Shown: in pieces, positions 16,982 through 25,132 of the stretch
Numbering within the stretch: the first letter of the stretch is position 1
Layout: every line of letters starts with the position of its first letter
NCBI GenBank assembly: GCA_003217735.2
Contig: CP031590.1
Location: forward strand, 1-64,000
DNA: 64,000 bases
From: Marinibacterium anthonyi
GTDB lineage: Bacteria > Pseudomonadota > Alphaproteobacteria > Rhodobacterales > Rhodobacteraceae
Reading direction: 5' to 3'
Translations under genes and position numbers: made by a program
The notes under the pieces: model-generated
What the model saw: the letters and a program-made list of their open reading frames with translations, nothing else
Told to the model about the DNA's origin: nothing
The model's database searches: none

Positions 16982-18412
16982 TCATCCGGCGCAGCAGCTC
17001 AACTTTGCCACGTCCATATCGAAGGTTTGCGCCGCCAGCTTCAGCCCTTCCACGGTCGTCAGATAGGGGAAGATCGTCTCCCCGAGCGCCTTTGTGGTCA
17101 TGCCAAACTTCAGCGCCATAACGAGGGTCTGGATCGTATCGGACCCCTCGGGCGCGATGATCTGGCCGCCAAGCAGCCGGTCGGACTTTCTGTCCGCCAC
17201 CAGCTTGATCAATCCGCGCGTGTCGCGTGCGGCCAGTGCGCGCGGCACCTGATCGAGCGGTACGATGGACGTCTTGACGTCGAGGCCCGCGTCCCGCGCC
17301 TGGGCTTCACCGAGACCGACGCCCGCGACCTGCGGGTCGGAAAACACCACCCAGGGCATCGCGGCGTTGTCGTAGCGATGGTCTTCGCCGAGAACCGCAT
17401 TTTTGGCCGCGAGCTTTGCACCATAGGCCGCCATATAGACGAACTGGTCGCGGTCGGTCACATCGCCTGCGGCATAGATGCCGCGCACCGATGTCTGCAT
17501 GTCCTCGCCGACGACGATGGACCCACGCGCGTCGGTTTCCACGCCGATTGCGTCCAGGCCCATATCTTTGGTATTGGCCCGCCTGCCAGCGGTCGAAACG
17601 AGGTGATCCGCCGTCACTTCGACAGGCTTTCCGTTCTGGATCACGCGCAGTGTCACGCCCGCGTCGTCGCGGCGCACAGTGTCGTAGCTTAACCCGGTCA
17701 GAAGAGTGATGCCTTCGGCCTCGAACGCCGCCGCCAATGCCTCCGAGACCTCTGGTTCCGCGCCGGGCAACAGATGCGAACGGGCGACAAGCGTGACCTT
17801 CACGCCCATGCGGCTCATCATCTGGGCCAGCTCCGCGCCGATGTAGCCCGCGCCGATGAAGATCAGGCTTTTCGGCAGTACTTCGAGTTCCAGAAGACTG
17901 GTGCTGTTGAGCGCGCCGATTTCCTCGATGCCGTCGATGGTCGGCAGAACGGGACGCCCGCCCGTGGCGATGATGGTCCTCGGTGCTTTCAGGGTTCGCT
18001 CACCGACTGTCACGCCACCTTCGATCAGCCGCGCGGGACCGGCGTCGATGTAATCGACATCCTCATATTCCGGCAGAAGGTCCGCGTATTTCTTCTGGCG
18101 CAGGGTCGTGACCAGATCGTCCTTGGACTGAACGAGCGTCTGCCAATCATCCACTTGTGCCCGTCCCGACAGGCCGGGGAACCGCTTGGCAGCCCCCGCA
18201 CAGTGCACGGCCTCTGCCGCACGGATCATCGCCTTGGAGGGCACGCATCCCACGTTGACGCAAGTTCCGCCGATGGTGCCATGTCCTACGAGGGCGACAC
18301 GCTTTCCGGCATCCGCGCCGGTAATTGCGGCGGAGAACCCCGCCGATCCGGCCCCAAGAACGATCAGGTCATAGCCGCCCTGTTCATCGTCGGTTTTGTT
18401 CAGGTCTTTCAT
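16982..18412 (-). CDS. merA: Mercuric reductase MerA
   Basis: A 476-aa cytoplasmic flavoenzyme that reduces Hg(II) to volatile Hg(0) with NADPH. It has the active-site disulfide GGTCVNVGCVPSKAM, the NADPH site IFIGAGYIGAELAQMM and the C-terminal vicinal cysteine pair in LSCCAG that accepts Hg(II). The N-terminal NmerA (HMA) domain found in many MerA proteins is absent. Start 18412 is preferred over 18430 because it has a GGCGAGG ribosome site, and it lies 1 bp after the small gene upstream. Functional by all visible residues. Confidence 0.97.
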   Translation of the reverse strand: MKDLNKTDDEQGGYDLIVLGAGSAGFSAAITGADAGKRVALVGHGTIGGTCVNVGCVPSKAMIRAAEAVHCAGAAKRFPGLSGRAQVDDWQTLVQSKDDLVTTLRQKKYADLLPEYEDVDYIDAGPARLIEGGVTVGERTLKAPRTIIATGGRPVLPTIDGIEEIGALNSTSLLELEVLPKSLIFIGAGYIGAELAQMMSRMGVKVTLVARSHLLPGAEPEVSEALAAAFEAEGITLLTGLSYDTVRRDDAGVTLRVIQNGKPVEVTADHLVSTAGRRANTKDMGLDAIGVETDARGSIVVGEDMQTSVRGIYAAGDVTDRDQFVYMAAYGAKLAAKNAVLGEDHRYDNAAMPWVVFSDPQVAGVGLGEAQARDAGLDVKTSIVPLDQVPRALAARDTRGLIKLVADRKSDRLLGGQIIAPEGSDTIQTLVMALKFGMTTKALGETIFPYLTTVEGLKLAAQTFDMDVAKLSCCAG

Positions 18413-18413
18413 C

Positions 18414-18551
18414 TCAGCGCGCCTCGCCATGTTCGGGGTCTTTTGGTCTGGCGGCGAGCAGATATATGACCGCGCCGATGGCGATCAGCGGTGTCAACAT
18501 GCCGAGGAGGCCGAAGACCATGCCGGTGGCGGTGCAACATCCCATCATCAT
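18414..18551 (-). CDS. Small Cys-containing membrane protein of the mer operon
   Basis: A 45-aa protein, MMMGCCTATGMVFGLLGMLT at the start, consisting of one or two short hydrophobic helices and a charged tail (RPKDPEHGEAR). A cysteine pair lies at the N-terminal membrane edge, as in mercury transporters. Its ATG overlaps the merF stop (ATGA), and merA starts 1 bp after its stop. It is therefore tightly built into the operon. It is shorter than MerE or MerC and I cannot assign a family; a Hg(II) relay role is inference. Confidence 0.7.
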   Translation of the reverse strand: MMMGCCTATGMVFGLLGMLTPLIAIGAVIYLLAARPKDPEHGEAR

Positions 18552-18934
18552 AAGAGCGATCCTTTCTTTTGCGCACGGTTCAGGAGAACCGCGTAGAGTG
18601 CTGTGGCGGCGAAAACGCCGATTGTGATCCGTATTGCGAACCTGAATTCGAGAAGAATGATCAGGATCGACAGGGCCACCGCGAGGCCGGTGGCCCAAAG
18701 TTTCGGGGCCGGTCCCGGTTTGCCAGCGCGCAGCCAAAGGGCCTGTGCCACCACGGCGAGGCTGAAAAACAGCAGCGGGAACAGGGCGTAATCGAGCCAG
18801 CCCGTGAGGGCCGACAATCCGACGCCAGCGACGATGACGACCAGAAGCGGTGTAAAGCAGCAGAGCGCGGCGAAGAGCGCACCGCCAAGCCCCCATTTCA
18901 GCAGACGGTCGGAATTTTCAGGTGTGTCAGTCAA
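18548..18934 (-). CDS. merF: MerF-like mercury uptake membrane protein
   Basis: A 128-aa membrane protein. Its first half is MerF-like (LFAALCCFTPLLVVIVAGVG then LSALTGWLDYALFPLL). The vicinal cysteine pair in helix 1 accepts Hg(II) from the periplasm. The second half adds two more helices, making it longer than classical 81-aa MerF. The start is taken as TTG at 18934 because it overlaps the stop of the preceding gene as TTGA, matching the overlaps elsewhere in this operon. No ATG lies before the conserved region. Confidence 0.85.
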   Translation of the reverse strand: MTDTPENSDRLLKWGLGGALFAALCCFTPLLVVIVAGVGLSALTGWLDYALFPLLFFSLAVVAQALWLRAGKPGPAPKLWATGLAVALSILIILLEFRFAIRITIGVFAATALYAVLLNRAQKKGSLL

Positions 18935-19182
18935 GGAGCCGTCTTTCTCTGTGATGGGTCGGGGCCGGAGGCGCGTTTCATTTGCGAACGACGCAGTGCG
19001 CGGACGATCAGGTAGGTCAGACCCGCCAAAACCAGCACGGCAATGCCACTCATTCCAGAGAGCCAAGCCCCAACGCCGCCGAACAACGCTGCAAGCACGG
19101 CAGTTCCGCCGCCGCAGCAGACGACCACGACCGGAGCTGCTATTCCGAAGGCCAGCAGGCCACCCATCAGATTGTCACGCAT
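18931..19182 (-). CDS. Small membrane protein with cysteine pair, mer operon
   Basis: An 83-aa protein with two membrane helices. The first carries VVVVCCGGGTAVLAAL, a cysteine pair placed as in MerT/MerF. The tail is basic and proline-rich. It lies between merP and merF and overlaps the merF start by 4 bp. It resembles a truncated mercury-transporter hairpin but matches neither MerC nor MerE closely. The start region is duplicated in tandem just upstream (19169-19208). A Hg(II) transport role is likely from position and cysteines, not proven. Confidence 0.75.
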   Translation of the reverse strand: MRDNLMGGLLAFGIAAPVVVVCCGGGTAVLAALFGGVGAWLSGMSGIAVLVLAGLTYLIVRALRRSQMKRASGPDPSQRKTAP

Positions 19183-19208
19183 TGCAGGAGATTGTCACGC
19201 ATTGCAGG
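19169..19208. repeat. 20-bp perfect tandem duplication over a start codon
   Basis: AGATTGTCACGCATTGCAGG occurs twice in a row. On the coding (minus) strand each copy contains the sequence CAATGCGTGACAATCT, so the ribosome meets two ATG codons. The upstream copy opens only a 10-codon frame; the downstream copy (19182) starts the 83-aa membrane protein. This looks like recent slippage. Confidence 0.9.
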
Positions 19209-19212
19209 CGGC

Positions 19213-19515
19213 TCAGGAGGCTGTGTCGGGCAGCACCTGCGCCGGATAGCCATTGGCCGTCACCGCGCCGATGATGCTTTCGATGGAAGTTTCGGCGTCA
19301 TCGTAGGTCACGCTGTAAACACCCTGCCCGTATTCGGGGCCGTCCTCGAATGCGGCGATCTCGACCGACGGAACACCGCGCATCGAGCTGGCAACAATGA
19401 ACGAACAGGACGGGCATGTCAGTTCGCTGACGGCGATCTCGACCTGGCGCTCTTCAGCGAGGGCCGGGGTCGAGAGTGCGACGATGGCCAGGGCGGATAA
19501 CAGGAGATGCTTCAT
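19213..19515 (-). CDS. merP: Periplasmic mercury-binding protein MerP
   Basis: A 100-aa protein with a signal peptide (about residues 1-20, ending in TPALA) and a heavy-metal-associated domain. VSELTCPSCSF replaces the classical GMTCAAC and keeps the CxxC pair. MerP binds Hg(II) in the periplasm and passes it to MerT. The ATG at 19515 is preferred over 19521 because it sits 8 bp after GAGGA, whereas the upstream ATG is only 2 bp away. It follows merT by 15 bp. Confidence 0.9.
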   Translation of the reverse strand: MKHLLLSALAIVALSTPALAEERQVEIAVSELTCPSCSFIVASSMRGVPSVEIAAFEDGPEYGQGVYSVTYDDAETSIESIIGAVTANGYPAQVLPDTAS

Positions 19516-19530
19516 GGTCATGGTCCTCGT

Positions 19531-19938
19531 TCAGAATTTCAGGATGAAGGGGGTGATGTAGGGAAAGATCATGGCGACAGCGACAATCGCGGAAGCGGCC
19601 CAGAGGGTTGCGCGCATGATGCGGCGGTCGATGGGGCGGGCGCAGGTGCCATCGGCACAGGCCTCGGCATCTACAGGCTTGTAAGCCTTGTAGAAGCCGT
19701 ATCCCAAAAACGCGGCGCTCAGCGCGAAGGTGTACCATTTGTAGGCATAGAGCGCCCCGAGCTGCGCGATGAACACGCCTGTCACGCCAAAGCTGACCAG
19801 CACCAATGGAAGGATGCAGCAAGAAGTCATCGCCAGCGCACCGAGGACGCCGAGGCCGGTCACGCCCCATCCCTTGGTGGTTTCGTCGCCAATTTTCTGC
19901 GACTGAGATTGCGGAAGTTCCGCCAAATGTTGTTCCAT
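19531..19938 (-). CDS. merT: Mercury transporter MerT
   Basis: A 135-aa inner-membrane protein with three helices. Helix 1 has the vicinal pair in LAMTSCCILPLVLVSFG. A second cysteine pair, EACADGTC, lies in the cytoplasmic loop between helices 2 and 3. MerT takes Hg(II) from MerP and releases it to MerA. It is first in the mer operon, starting 30 bp from the predicted -10 box of the MerR-controlled promoter. Start chosen at MEQHLAELPQ, which gives the usual family length. Confidence 0.92.
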   Translation of the reverse strand: MEQHLAELPQSQSQKIGDETTKGWGVTGLGVLGALAMTSCCILPLVLVSFGVTGVFIAQLGALYAYKWYTFALSAAFLGYGFYKAYKPVDAEACADGTCARPIDRRIMRATLWAASAIVAVAMIFPYITPFILKF

Positions 19939-19967
19939 CGAATCTTCCTTGAACAGATGTTTCCACC

Positions 19968-19998
19968 GTTCTAGGGTCTGTAGTTGATACAGGCTCAA
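19968..19998 (-). promoter_or_regulatory. mer promoter/operator (MerR-type, 19-bp spacer)
   Basis: On the minus strand TTGAGC (19998-19993) and TAGAAC (19973-19968) form -35 and -10 boxes 19 bp apart. That over-long spacer is the hallmark of MerR-activated promoters. Between them lies the dyad CTGTA-GTTGA-TACAG (19978-19992), the expected MerR binding site. Confidence 0.85.
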
Positions 19999-20014
19999 GG
20001 GATTTTTCGGCACA

Positions 20015-20428
20015 ATGAGTAACACAAGCGTGAGATCAATTCGGCGGGGCGATTTGGCCCGCGCAACGGGCTGCAACCTGGAAACCATTCGCTATTACGA
20101 GAAAATCGGGATCATGCCGGACCCGCCGCGCAGTACGAAGGGCTACCGAAGCTACGACGATGCCCACGTCAAGCGGCTGAAATTCGTCATGCGGTCCCGC
20201 GATCTAGGCTTTTCTCTCGAAGAGGTTCGCGGGCTGCTTGGGCTGGTCGATGACCGATCCCGGACATGCGCCGAGGTGCAGATCATCGCCGAAGATCATC
20301 TGACTGACGTTCAGGCCAAGATTGCCGATCTGCAGCGCATCGAGCGCGTCCTGTCGGACACTGTTGCGCGATGCACCGGCGATGCTGCCCCAGAATGCGC
20401 GGTGATCGATGCGTTACTCGATGCTTAG
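20015..20428 (+). CDS. merR: Mercury-responsive regulator MerR
   Basis: A 137-aa MerR-family regulator with an N-terminal helix-turn-helix (LARATGCNLETIRYYEKIG) and a dimerisation helix. The three Hg(II)-binding cysteines are at 85, 120 and 128 (SRTCAEV, ARCTGDAAPEC). It is divergent from merT and binds the dyad at 19978-19992, bending the 19-bp-spaced promoter into an active shape when Hg(II) is bound. Length and cysteines identify the mercury type rather than the copper or zinc types. Confidence 0.95.
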   Translation: MSNTSVRSIRRGDLARATGCNLETIRYYEKIGIMPDPPRSTKGYRSYDDAHVKRLKFVMRSRDLGFSLEEVRGLLGLVDDRSRTCAEVQIIAEDHLTDVQAKIADLQRIERVLSDTVARCTGDAAPECAVIDALLDA

Positions 20429-21291
20429 TCCACCCTGAAGAAGAGGGGGCAACGGACCTTCGTGAACGGCGCAGCGAAAGCCCGAAAAGTCCGCACTGTC
20501 GACGCTCGCGCCCGCCGCAGTGAACGTCCGTTTCGGCATGGTCGTCCGGCCAGATGCAATTCATGTGAAGAATAGGACAGTGCAATGTAAGACCATCCTG
20601 ATGGCCCTCCGTTATTTCAGGCCACTTCGGTGTCATGGCGCATACCCCTTCCACTTTGTTCGGCTCTTGCATTGCTTGGCTTGCTTGGGCAATCGCACCC
20701 GGCTCGGGAGAAAATGTGAGCGGCGGGCATCGCTCCGAATGTGGTGCCAGCTGCCTGACGGCCTCCCCTGCTCGGCTTCGCGTGTCGCAGGGGAGATATC
20801 GGCCCTTGGCCGATCGCGCATTCGGCCATGCGGCCTCACCGCGGCGTCGCGCCCAGACCCCCGGTTTGCCCGCCTCACGAGCACGTCGCTCCCCGGCCGC
20901 TTCGCCGGATTGCGCTCCGGTCTGTTTTGGCCAGAGGCCAAAACCATCCCTCCACTTCATCCGTCTCCCGCGTCCGCTCGCGGCGTTTGCCTGCTCGTGT
21001 CGGGTAAACCTACCGTCAAACACACACATGAGCGCGGAAGCATATCCTCCGGATGGCCCCCAAATCAGCCCGCCTCAAGGATCGCAAAACTTTTCGGCAA
21101 GGGCGGTGCGCGCGGAGGTGTCAGCCCAGTGATCGACGGCGCGCCCTTGTTTCGCGACGCGCCAGGAAAACTTTTGCGCCCGGCAAGCCGGCGGCTTCGC
21201 CGTCCCTGACCCGGACAGATTCGGTGAACCAGACGTACGGCCATGCCCCCACACTCACGTGGTGGCTCCACAACCATATGGAGATACCGAC
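20429..21291. other. 863-bp gene-free, GC-rich interval before the DUF2493 gene
   Basis: Open frames here have no protein-like features. A perfect 9-bp hairpin, GTTTTGGCC-AGA-GGCCAAAAC, lies at 20924-20944. Other GC-rich inverted pieces occur (CCCCTG/CAGGGG near 20766-20792). The DUF2493 ribosome site GGAG is at 21280-21283. The interval resembles those before the 50-aa gene and before ardC (22791-23802, 23956-24385). Confidence 0.5.
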
Positions 21292-22221
21292 ATGGCTTAC
21301 GACAACGCAACCGCCTACGAGACCATCGAACTCTTCGGGCTGACGGAGAAGGGCGCCGTCCTGCCGATCCCCGAAGACGACATCCTGAAGGACAGCATCA
21401 CCCGAGAGACCTTCGAAGTGCTGCTCGGCCAGCTGCGCGGCACCGGGCTCGAGGGCGAGATCGAACCGCTCGCGCATGGGTTGGCCACGATCCTGCAGCG
21501 CCGCAAGGTTGCCCTCGGCAAAGAGCTTGACCGCACCGCCGACAAGATCGGAGCACTCGCAAAATCGCACGACGGATCGGAGATCACGGAGATCGCGCTG
21601 GAAGAGGCCCAGGTCCGCTTGCTGCAGCTGAGGGAGATCGTCGGCGCCGTCGAGACGATGGCCGAGGCGGCGGCAGAATGCTACGAGGTCGAGACCGGCC
21701 ATGCCTTCATCCCGGCCGCAGGCTCGCGGGCAAGCGTCCGGGCGCAGGAGACCGGGGCGGTCTTCGAGGCCCGGCAGCTCCTGGAACAACATGATCGCGA
21801 GACGGCGGCGAAGTCGAAGGTCGAGGGGGTCCCCCTGATCGTCTCGGGCGCCACCGACTGGACCGATATCGACGTCATCTTCAACACGCTCGACAAGGTT
21901 CGGGAGCGCATCCGGCAAAACCGCAATCAGGAGATCTTCCTCTGCCACAAGGGCGGCAAGCATGGCGCCGAGATGATCGCGGCTCGGTGGGCACGCGCCC
22001 GGGGCGTCGCGCAGGCGCGCTTCGACCCGCGCTGGTCCGCGCACGGACGGGCGGCTCCGTTCAAGTGCAACGACGAGATGCTGGACGACAAATTCGCCGC
22101 GACGGGGGTTGTGCTCTTCGGCGGCAACGGAGTGGCGCTGAACCTCGGACAGAAGGCCGAGGCAAAGGGACTGACTGTGATGCGGGTCGCCGATCCGGCG
22201 AAGAAGCCATCGGATGAATGA
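21292..22221 (+). CDS. DUF2493 (SLOG-like) domain protein
   Basis: A 309-aa protein. The N-terminal half (to about residue 170) is helical and charged. The C-terminal half carries the DUF2493/YspA-like SLOG fold: VPLIVSGATDWTDIDVIF, then FLCHKGGKHGAEMIAARWAR and a final VVLFGGNGVALNLGQKAEAKG. SLOG domains bind nucleotides or related ligands; the biological role of this family is not established. It is common on alphaproteobacterial plasmids near antirestriction genes, as here. Start chosen for GGAG 8 bp upstream (21280-21283). Confidence 0.82.
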   Translation: MAYDNATAYETIELFGLTEKGAVLPIPEDDILKDSITRETFEVLLGQLRGTGLEGEIEPLAHGLATILQRRKVALGKELDRTADKIGALAKSHDGSEITEIALEEAQVRLLQLREIVGAVETMAEAAAECYEVETGHAFIPAAGSRASVRAQETGAVFEARQLLEQHDRETAAKSKVEGVPLIVSGATDWTDIDVIFNTLDKVRERIRQNRNQEIFLCHKGGKHGAEMIAARWARARGVAQARFDPRWSAHGRAAPFKCNDEMLDDKFAATGVVLFGGNGVALNLGQKAEAKGLTVMRVADPAKKPSDE

Positions 22222-22229
22222 CCGAGAGA

Positions 22230-22256
22230 GGGTCGCGCACGGCGCGGCCCTTTCTT
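22230..22256 (+). terminator. Intrinsic terminator after the DUF2493 gene
   Basis: GGGTCGCGC-ACG-GCGCGGCCC (22230-22250) forms a stable stem with one G-T type mismatch. TTTCTT follows. It lies 9 bp after the DUF2493 stop codon. Confidence 0.75.
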
Positions 22257-22378
22257 CCCGTCCTCTGGGGTTGCCTTCCAGCCGTTGGAAGGGACGGGCT
22301 GAGGATCATTTCCCTGACCGGCGAAAGGGCGTTCCGGCCCGGCTTCGGCGGGGTCGTTTAGTTTGTGGCGGCCCTTTG

Positions 22379-22400
22379 GTGTCCTGCCGTGTCAGGACAC
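22379..22400. repeat. 8-bp inverted repeat (hairpin)
   Basis: GTGTCCTG-CCGTGT-CAGGACAC is a perfect stem of 8 bp with a 6-base loop in the gene-free stretch between the DUF2493 gene and the convergent small gene. There is no T-run, so it is probably not a terminator. Function unknown. Confidence 0.6.
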
Positions 22401-22456
22401 GAGGCCCTGCCCCGGTAGGACTGGCGCTGTCCGCGCGGGAGCCGCTGCCGCGGCGA

Positions 22457-22478
22457 AATGGCCCCAGGAGGGGCCATT
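22457..22478 (-). terminator. Hairpin downstream of the 99-aa gene
   Basis: AATGGCCCC-AGGA-GGGGCCATT is a perfect 9-bp stem 13 bp beyond the stop codon of the minus-strand gene at 22491-22790. It is followed on that strand by TTCG. It probably terminates that transcript. Confidence 0.65.
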
Positions 22479-22490
22479 CCAATCCGTGAG

Positions 22491-22790
22491 CTAATGGCTC
22501 GTGGGCATCGGAACGATCAGCACATCCTCATCCGGGCACATCTGGCTGTGATACTGGATCATGGCATCGGCCGAGCGGAAGTGCTTGTGCTCACCGGACG
22601 ACGTCGTGAACACCGGCTCTTCCGTCTCGTCGGGAAAGACGCCCATGACGACCCAGACGGTCTTGCCGTTCGTGGGGTCCTTATGGGGTTCGTAGCGCAG
22701 GCGGCCCCCGCGTTTGATGAACTGGCGCACCCTGTTGCCGAGTAGCAGGGCGCGCTTCGGTTGTCGGACAGCCTCGCTCGATTGGTCCAT
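22491..22790 (-). CDS. Small protein of unknown function (paralogue of 60069-60353)
   Basis: A 99-aa soluble protein that I cannot assign to a named family. Its core FIKRGGRLRYEP and the C-terminal block HFRSADAMIQYHSQMCPDED-IVPMP align with FLEKGGELDYRP and VFKSSDALVSFHMRIFPDAE-VPAP of the 94-aa protein encoded upstream of virB1. The two are diverged members of one family on the same plasmid. There is no signal peptide or membrane helix. TACCTCC (complement of GGAGGTA) just upstream is a strong ribosome site. It stands alone and has its own terminator. Confidence 0.75.
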   Translation of the reverse strand: MDQSSEAVRQPKRALLLGNRVRQFIKRGGRLRYEPHKDPTNGKTVWVVMGVFPDETEEPVFTTSSGEHKHFRSADAMIQYHSQMCPDEDVLIVPMPTSH

Positions 22791-23802
22791 TTATACCTCC
22801 TTCTTGGTTCGTCTGTGTCGTGCCACAGGTTGGGTGCCCGACGGCGCAACGGGTCGTGTCGGCTCGCCGCTCGGGAAGTAGCGGTTGGCTGAGAACGTCA
22901 TGCTGGCTCTCGGTCAGGAGCGCATGACGCCGGTCTTCGCGGCCCCACTGAGACAGACGCGAAAAGCGGTCATCGTGGGCATTCACCACCAAGAACCAAG
23001 CCCGGAATTGCTACTTTGAAACAGTCTGAGGTTGAACCTTGCTGTTCCATCGTTGCGCGGAAAGACGCCAATCAACGTCAGGGCAAGCCACTGAAAGTCG
23101 ATATGTTTTTGAATGTGTCCCAGCCCCGGGTAACGGTTGAAGATCAGCTTTTGCGCGAATTCCTCGTTTGGAGGGCGCGCTGCGACTGCAATTCATCTCC
23201 AAGTTTCTGATGGGTCGATTTTCGCCGAACGGTTGGGGGCGAGCGGTTTTCCAGCCTGGAATGGAGCGACCTTGGGAGCGGAGTTTCAGGCCGGAGCAGG
23301 CCCCGAACGAGACCCCAAGTATCGAGAGAGGGGCCTGTGGGAAACCGCGGCGGGACGTTGGGTCTGGGCGAATCCCGCGCAGGCGCGGGACCGCGTGCTG
23401 AGGTTCCGGTCGGCGGCGCCGCCCTCCACCCCGAGTCGGACACCCCCTTGCTCCCTTCGGCCAAGAGCGCTGCGGTCAGTCTCTGTGAGCCAGCCCTCAG
23501 CGCGGCCGGATGGTCGCTCAGCGGCCTCCGTCTCGGCCAGAGGTCTGGCCCGCATTTCGCGATCGGTTCGGGGTGGGGCAGCGCAGGAAGGAACGCGCAG
23601 GGCCGGGCATCCGTCAGTGTGCCAAAGCGCCTTCGCGGTGTGGCGATTTGATTGGGAGAGCGTGCGCCGGCCCCGTCCCGGTGCAAGGGCAAGCCCTTCT
23701 TCACTGCGCTGCGCTTCGTTGCGACCGCAGGCGGTGCACCCGTCCGCTCTGGGCCGTCGCGGTGATCTCCCGAAATCATCCATCACCGAAAGGAGCACCA
23801 CA
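22791..23802. other. 1-kb gene-free, GC-rich interval before the 50-aa gene
   Basis: Several overlapping open frames occur on both strands, but none shows a ribosome site with recognisable protein features. The stretch 22960-23120 is richer in A and T and probably holds promoters. The rest is GC-rich with many short inverted repeats (for example around CTCGGCCAGAGG, 23530). It ends with a clear ribosome site, AAGGAG at 23790-23795. Confidence 0.45.
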
Positions 23803-23955
23803 ATGAACAAGATCATCGCTCGTCTGCGCTCAATCCTGCGAAGCCTCGCCACCAAGGCGAACCTCAAGATCTCTGTCGCGCTCAGCGTCCCTGGCTTTCT
23901 GAAGGTCGAGGTCAGCTATTCCCGCAACCTGAATCGGCCTCCGGAGGAGGGCTGA
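23803..23955 (+). CDS. 50-aa basic small protein
   Basis: A 50-aa protein, MNKIIARLRSILRSLATKAN at the start. A strongly basic amphipathic N-terminal helix is followed by a beta-prone LKISVALSVPGFLKVEVSYS and an acidic tail. It is preceded by AAGGAG with a 7-bp spacing, and the codon usage looks genuine. It lies between the DUF2493 gene and ardC in the plasmid's antirestriction region and faces the same way as both. No function can be given; a small DNA- or membrane-associated protein is possible. Confidence 0.65.
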   Translation: MNKIIARLRSILRSLATKANLKISVALSVPGFLKVEVSYSRNLNRPPEEG

Positions 23956-24385
23956 CGGTCCTCTGCAGCCTTGGCCGCTGACTTTCCCAAAAGGATCAGA
24001 AGAGACCCGCGCAGTCGGCGCGGGTCACATGTCCTCAGAGGTCAGGGCAGGGGATCGACGGGCGTGCGCCCGCTCACCCCCGCCCTGGCTGTCTCTTGTG
24101 ATCTGGTCCGCCCAACAGGCCTGCCCCGGAAAGTCAAAAGACAAGCGCCGCGCAGGCGCGTCGTCTCCGACGAGGACCGTGTCCTCGGCCTCCGGCCTGC
24201 GGGCCGCACCATCCTCGTCTCCGATCCTTTGACTGTCCGGTTCAGGCCCGTGGGTCGGGCTTCGCCCTCGCCCACTCTGTTCCGCCGAAAACATGCGTTT
24301 TCGGTCGGATCAGGTGGCTGAGGCGCAGCCCATCGGCGGAAGGAGGGCACCAAGCCTCCCCGTCCTACCATTCAGGAGGCCACAA
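23956..24385. other. 430-bp gene-free interval before ardC
   Basis: No gene is supported. It contains a perfect 8-bp hairpin, CCGAAAAC-ATGC-GTTTTCGG (24285-24304), and a GC-rich block of short repeats. The ardC ribosome site AGGAGG lies at 24374-24379. Confidence 0.5.
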
Positions 24386-25078
24386 ATGGCTAAATCGGAT
24401 TTCGACATCTACCAGCACGTCACCAACCAGATCATCGAGTCGATGGAGGCGGGCGTTTCGCCGTGGCGCAAGCCGTGGTCCGGCGGTGAGCAGGGCGGCA
24501 CATTCCCGCTGCGGGCGAATGGCGAGCCCTATCGGGGGATCAATGTGCTGATGCTCTGGCTTGCCGCCCATGCCAACGGGTTTGCTTCGGCGCATTGGTT
24601 CACCTTCAAGCAGGCCAAGGACCTTGGCGCGCATGTGCGCAAGGGGCAGAAATCCTCGACGGTGGTGAAATACGGGACCGTCGAGCGCGAGAATGATGAG
24701 GGCGAGGCGGTCGCGATCCCCTATGCCCGCGCCTATCGTGTCTTCAATGCGGACCAGATCGAAGGCTTGCCGGAAGAATTCTACAACCGTCCCGAGGTGC
24801 AGGAAGGTCTTGGCACGCGGCCCTTGCCGGAGGTCGATGCGTTTTTCCAAGCGGTCGGGGCCAATGTCACGCATGGCGGTGCACGGGCGTGCTATATCCC
24901 TTCGGAGGATCGGATCCAGATGCCGCCCGTATCCGCGTTCATTTCCGCGCAGCACTACACGGCGACGCTCTGTCACGAGGTCACGCATTGGACAGGGCAT
25001 CGGTCGCGGCTGGACCGCTTCAAGATGGGAAGCACGAAGGCAGATTATGCCCGCGAGGAGCTGATTGCCTTATCTTGA
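24386..25078 (+). pseudogene. ardC: ardC antirestriction gene, 5' part (split by a mobile element)
   Basis: The open part encodes 230 aa of an ArdC-like antirestriction protein. An N-terminal ssDNA-binding domain (IYQHVTNQIIESMEAG, PWSGGEQGG, GINVLMLWL) is followed by a zincin-like metallopeptidase domain with HEVTH. Translation stops 3 codons after REELIA, where the left end of a recombinase-trio element begins (25070). The missing C-terminal 66 residues lie at 31604-31804, beyond the element, in the same reading frame. ArdC proteins protect incoming plasmid DNA from restriction. This copy has the active-site motif but lacks the C-terminus. AGGAGG supports the start. Confidence 0.9.
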
Positions 25079-25083
25079 CAGTC
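25070..25083. repeat. Left terminal inverted repeat of the trio element
   Basis: TTATCTTGACAGTC follows the ardC codons ATT GCC directly. Twelve of the 14 bases match the complement of the right end at 31587-31600. Confidence 0.75.
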
Positions 25084-25132
25084 TGCACCGCATGCCACCC
25101 TGCCGTAGGATGGGTGACAGGCGTCGACGGTA

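Noticed and set aside
20429-24385. Many mid-sized open frames on both strands in the GC-rich intervals
   Set aside because: They overlap in several frames, are Arg/Ala/Pro-rich and lack ribosome sites or motifs; only the DUF2493, 99-aa, 50-aa and ardC genes are supported.
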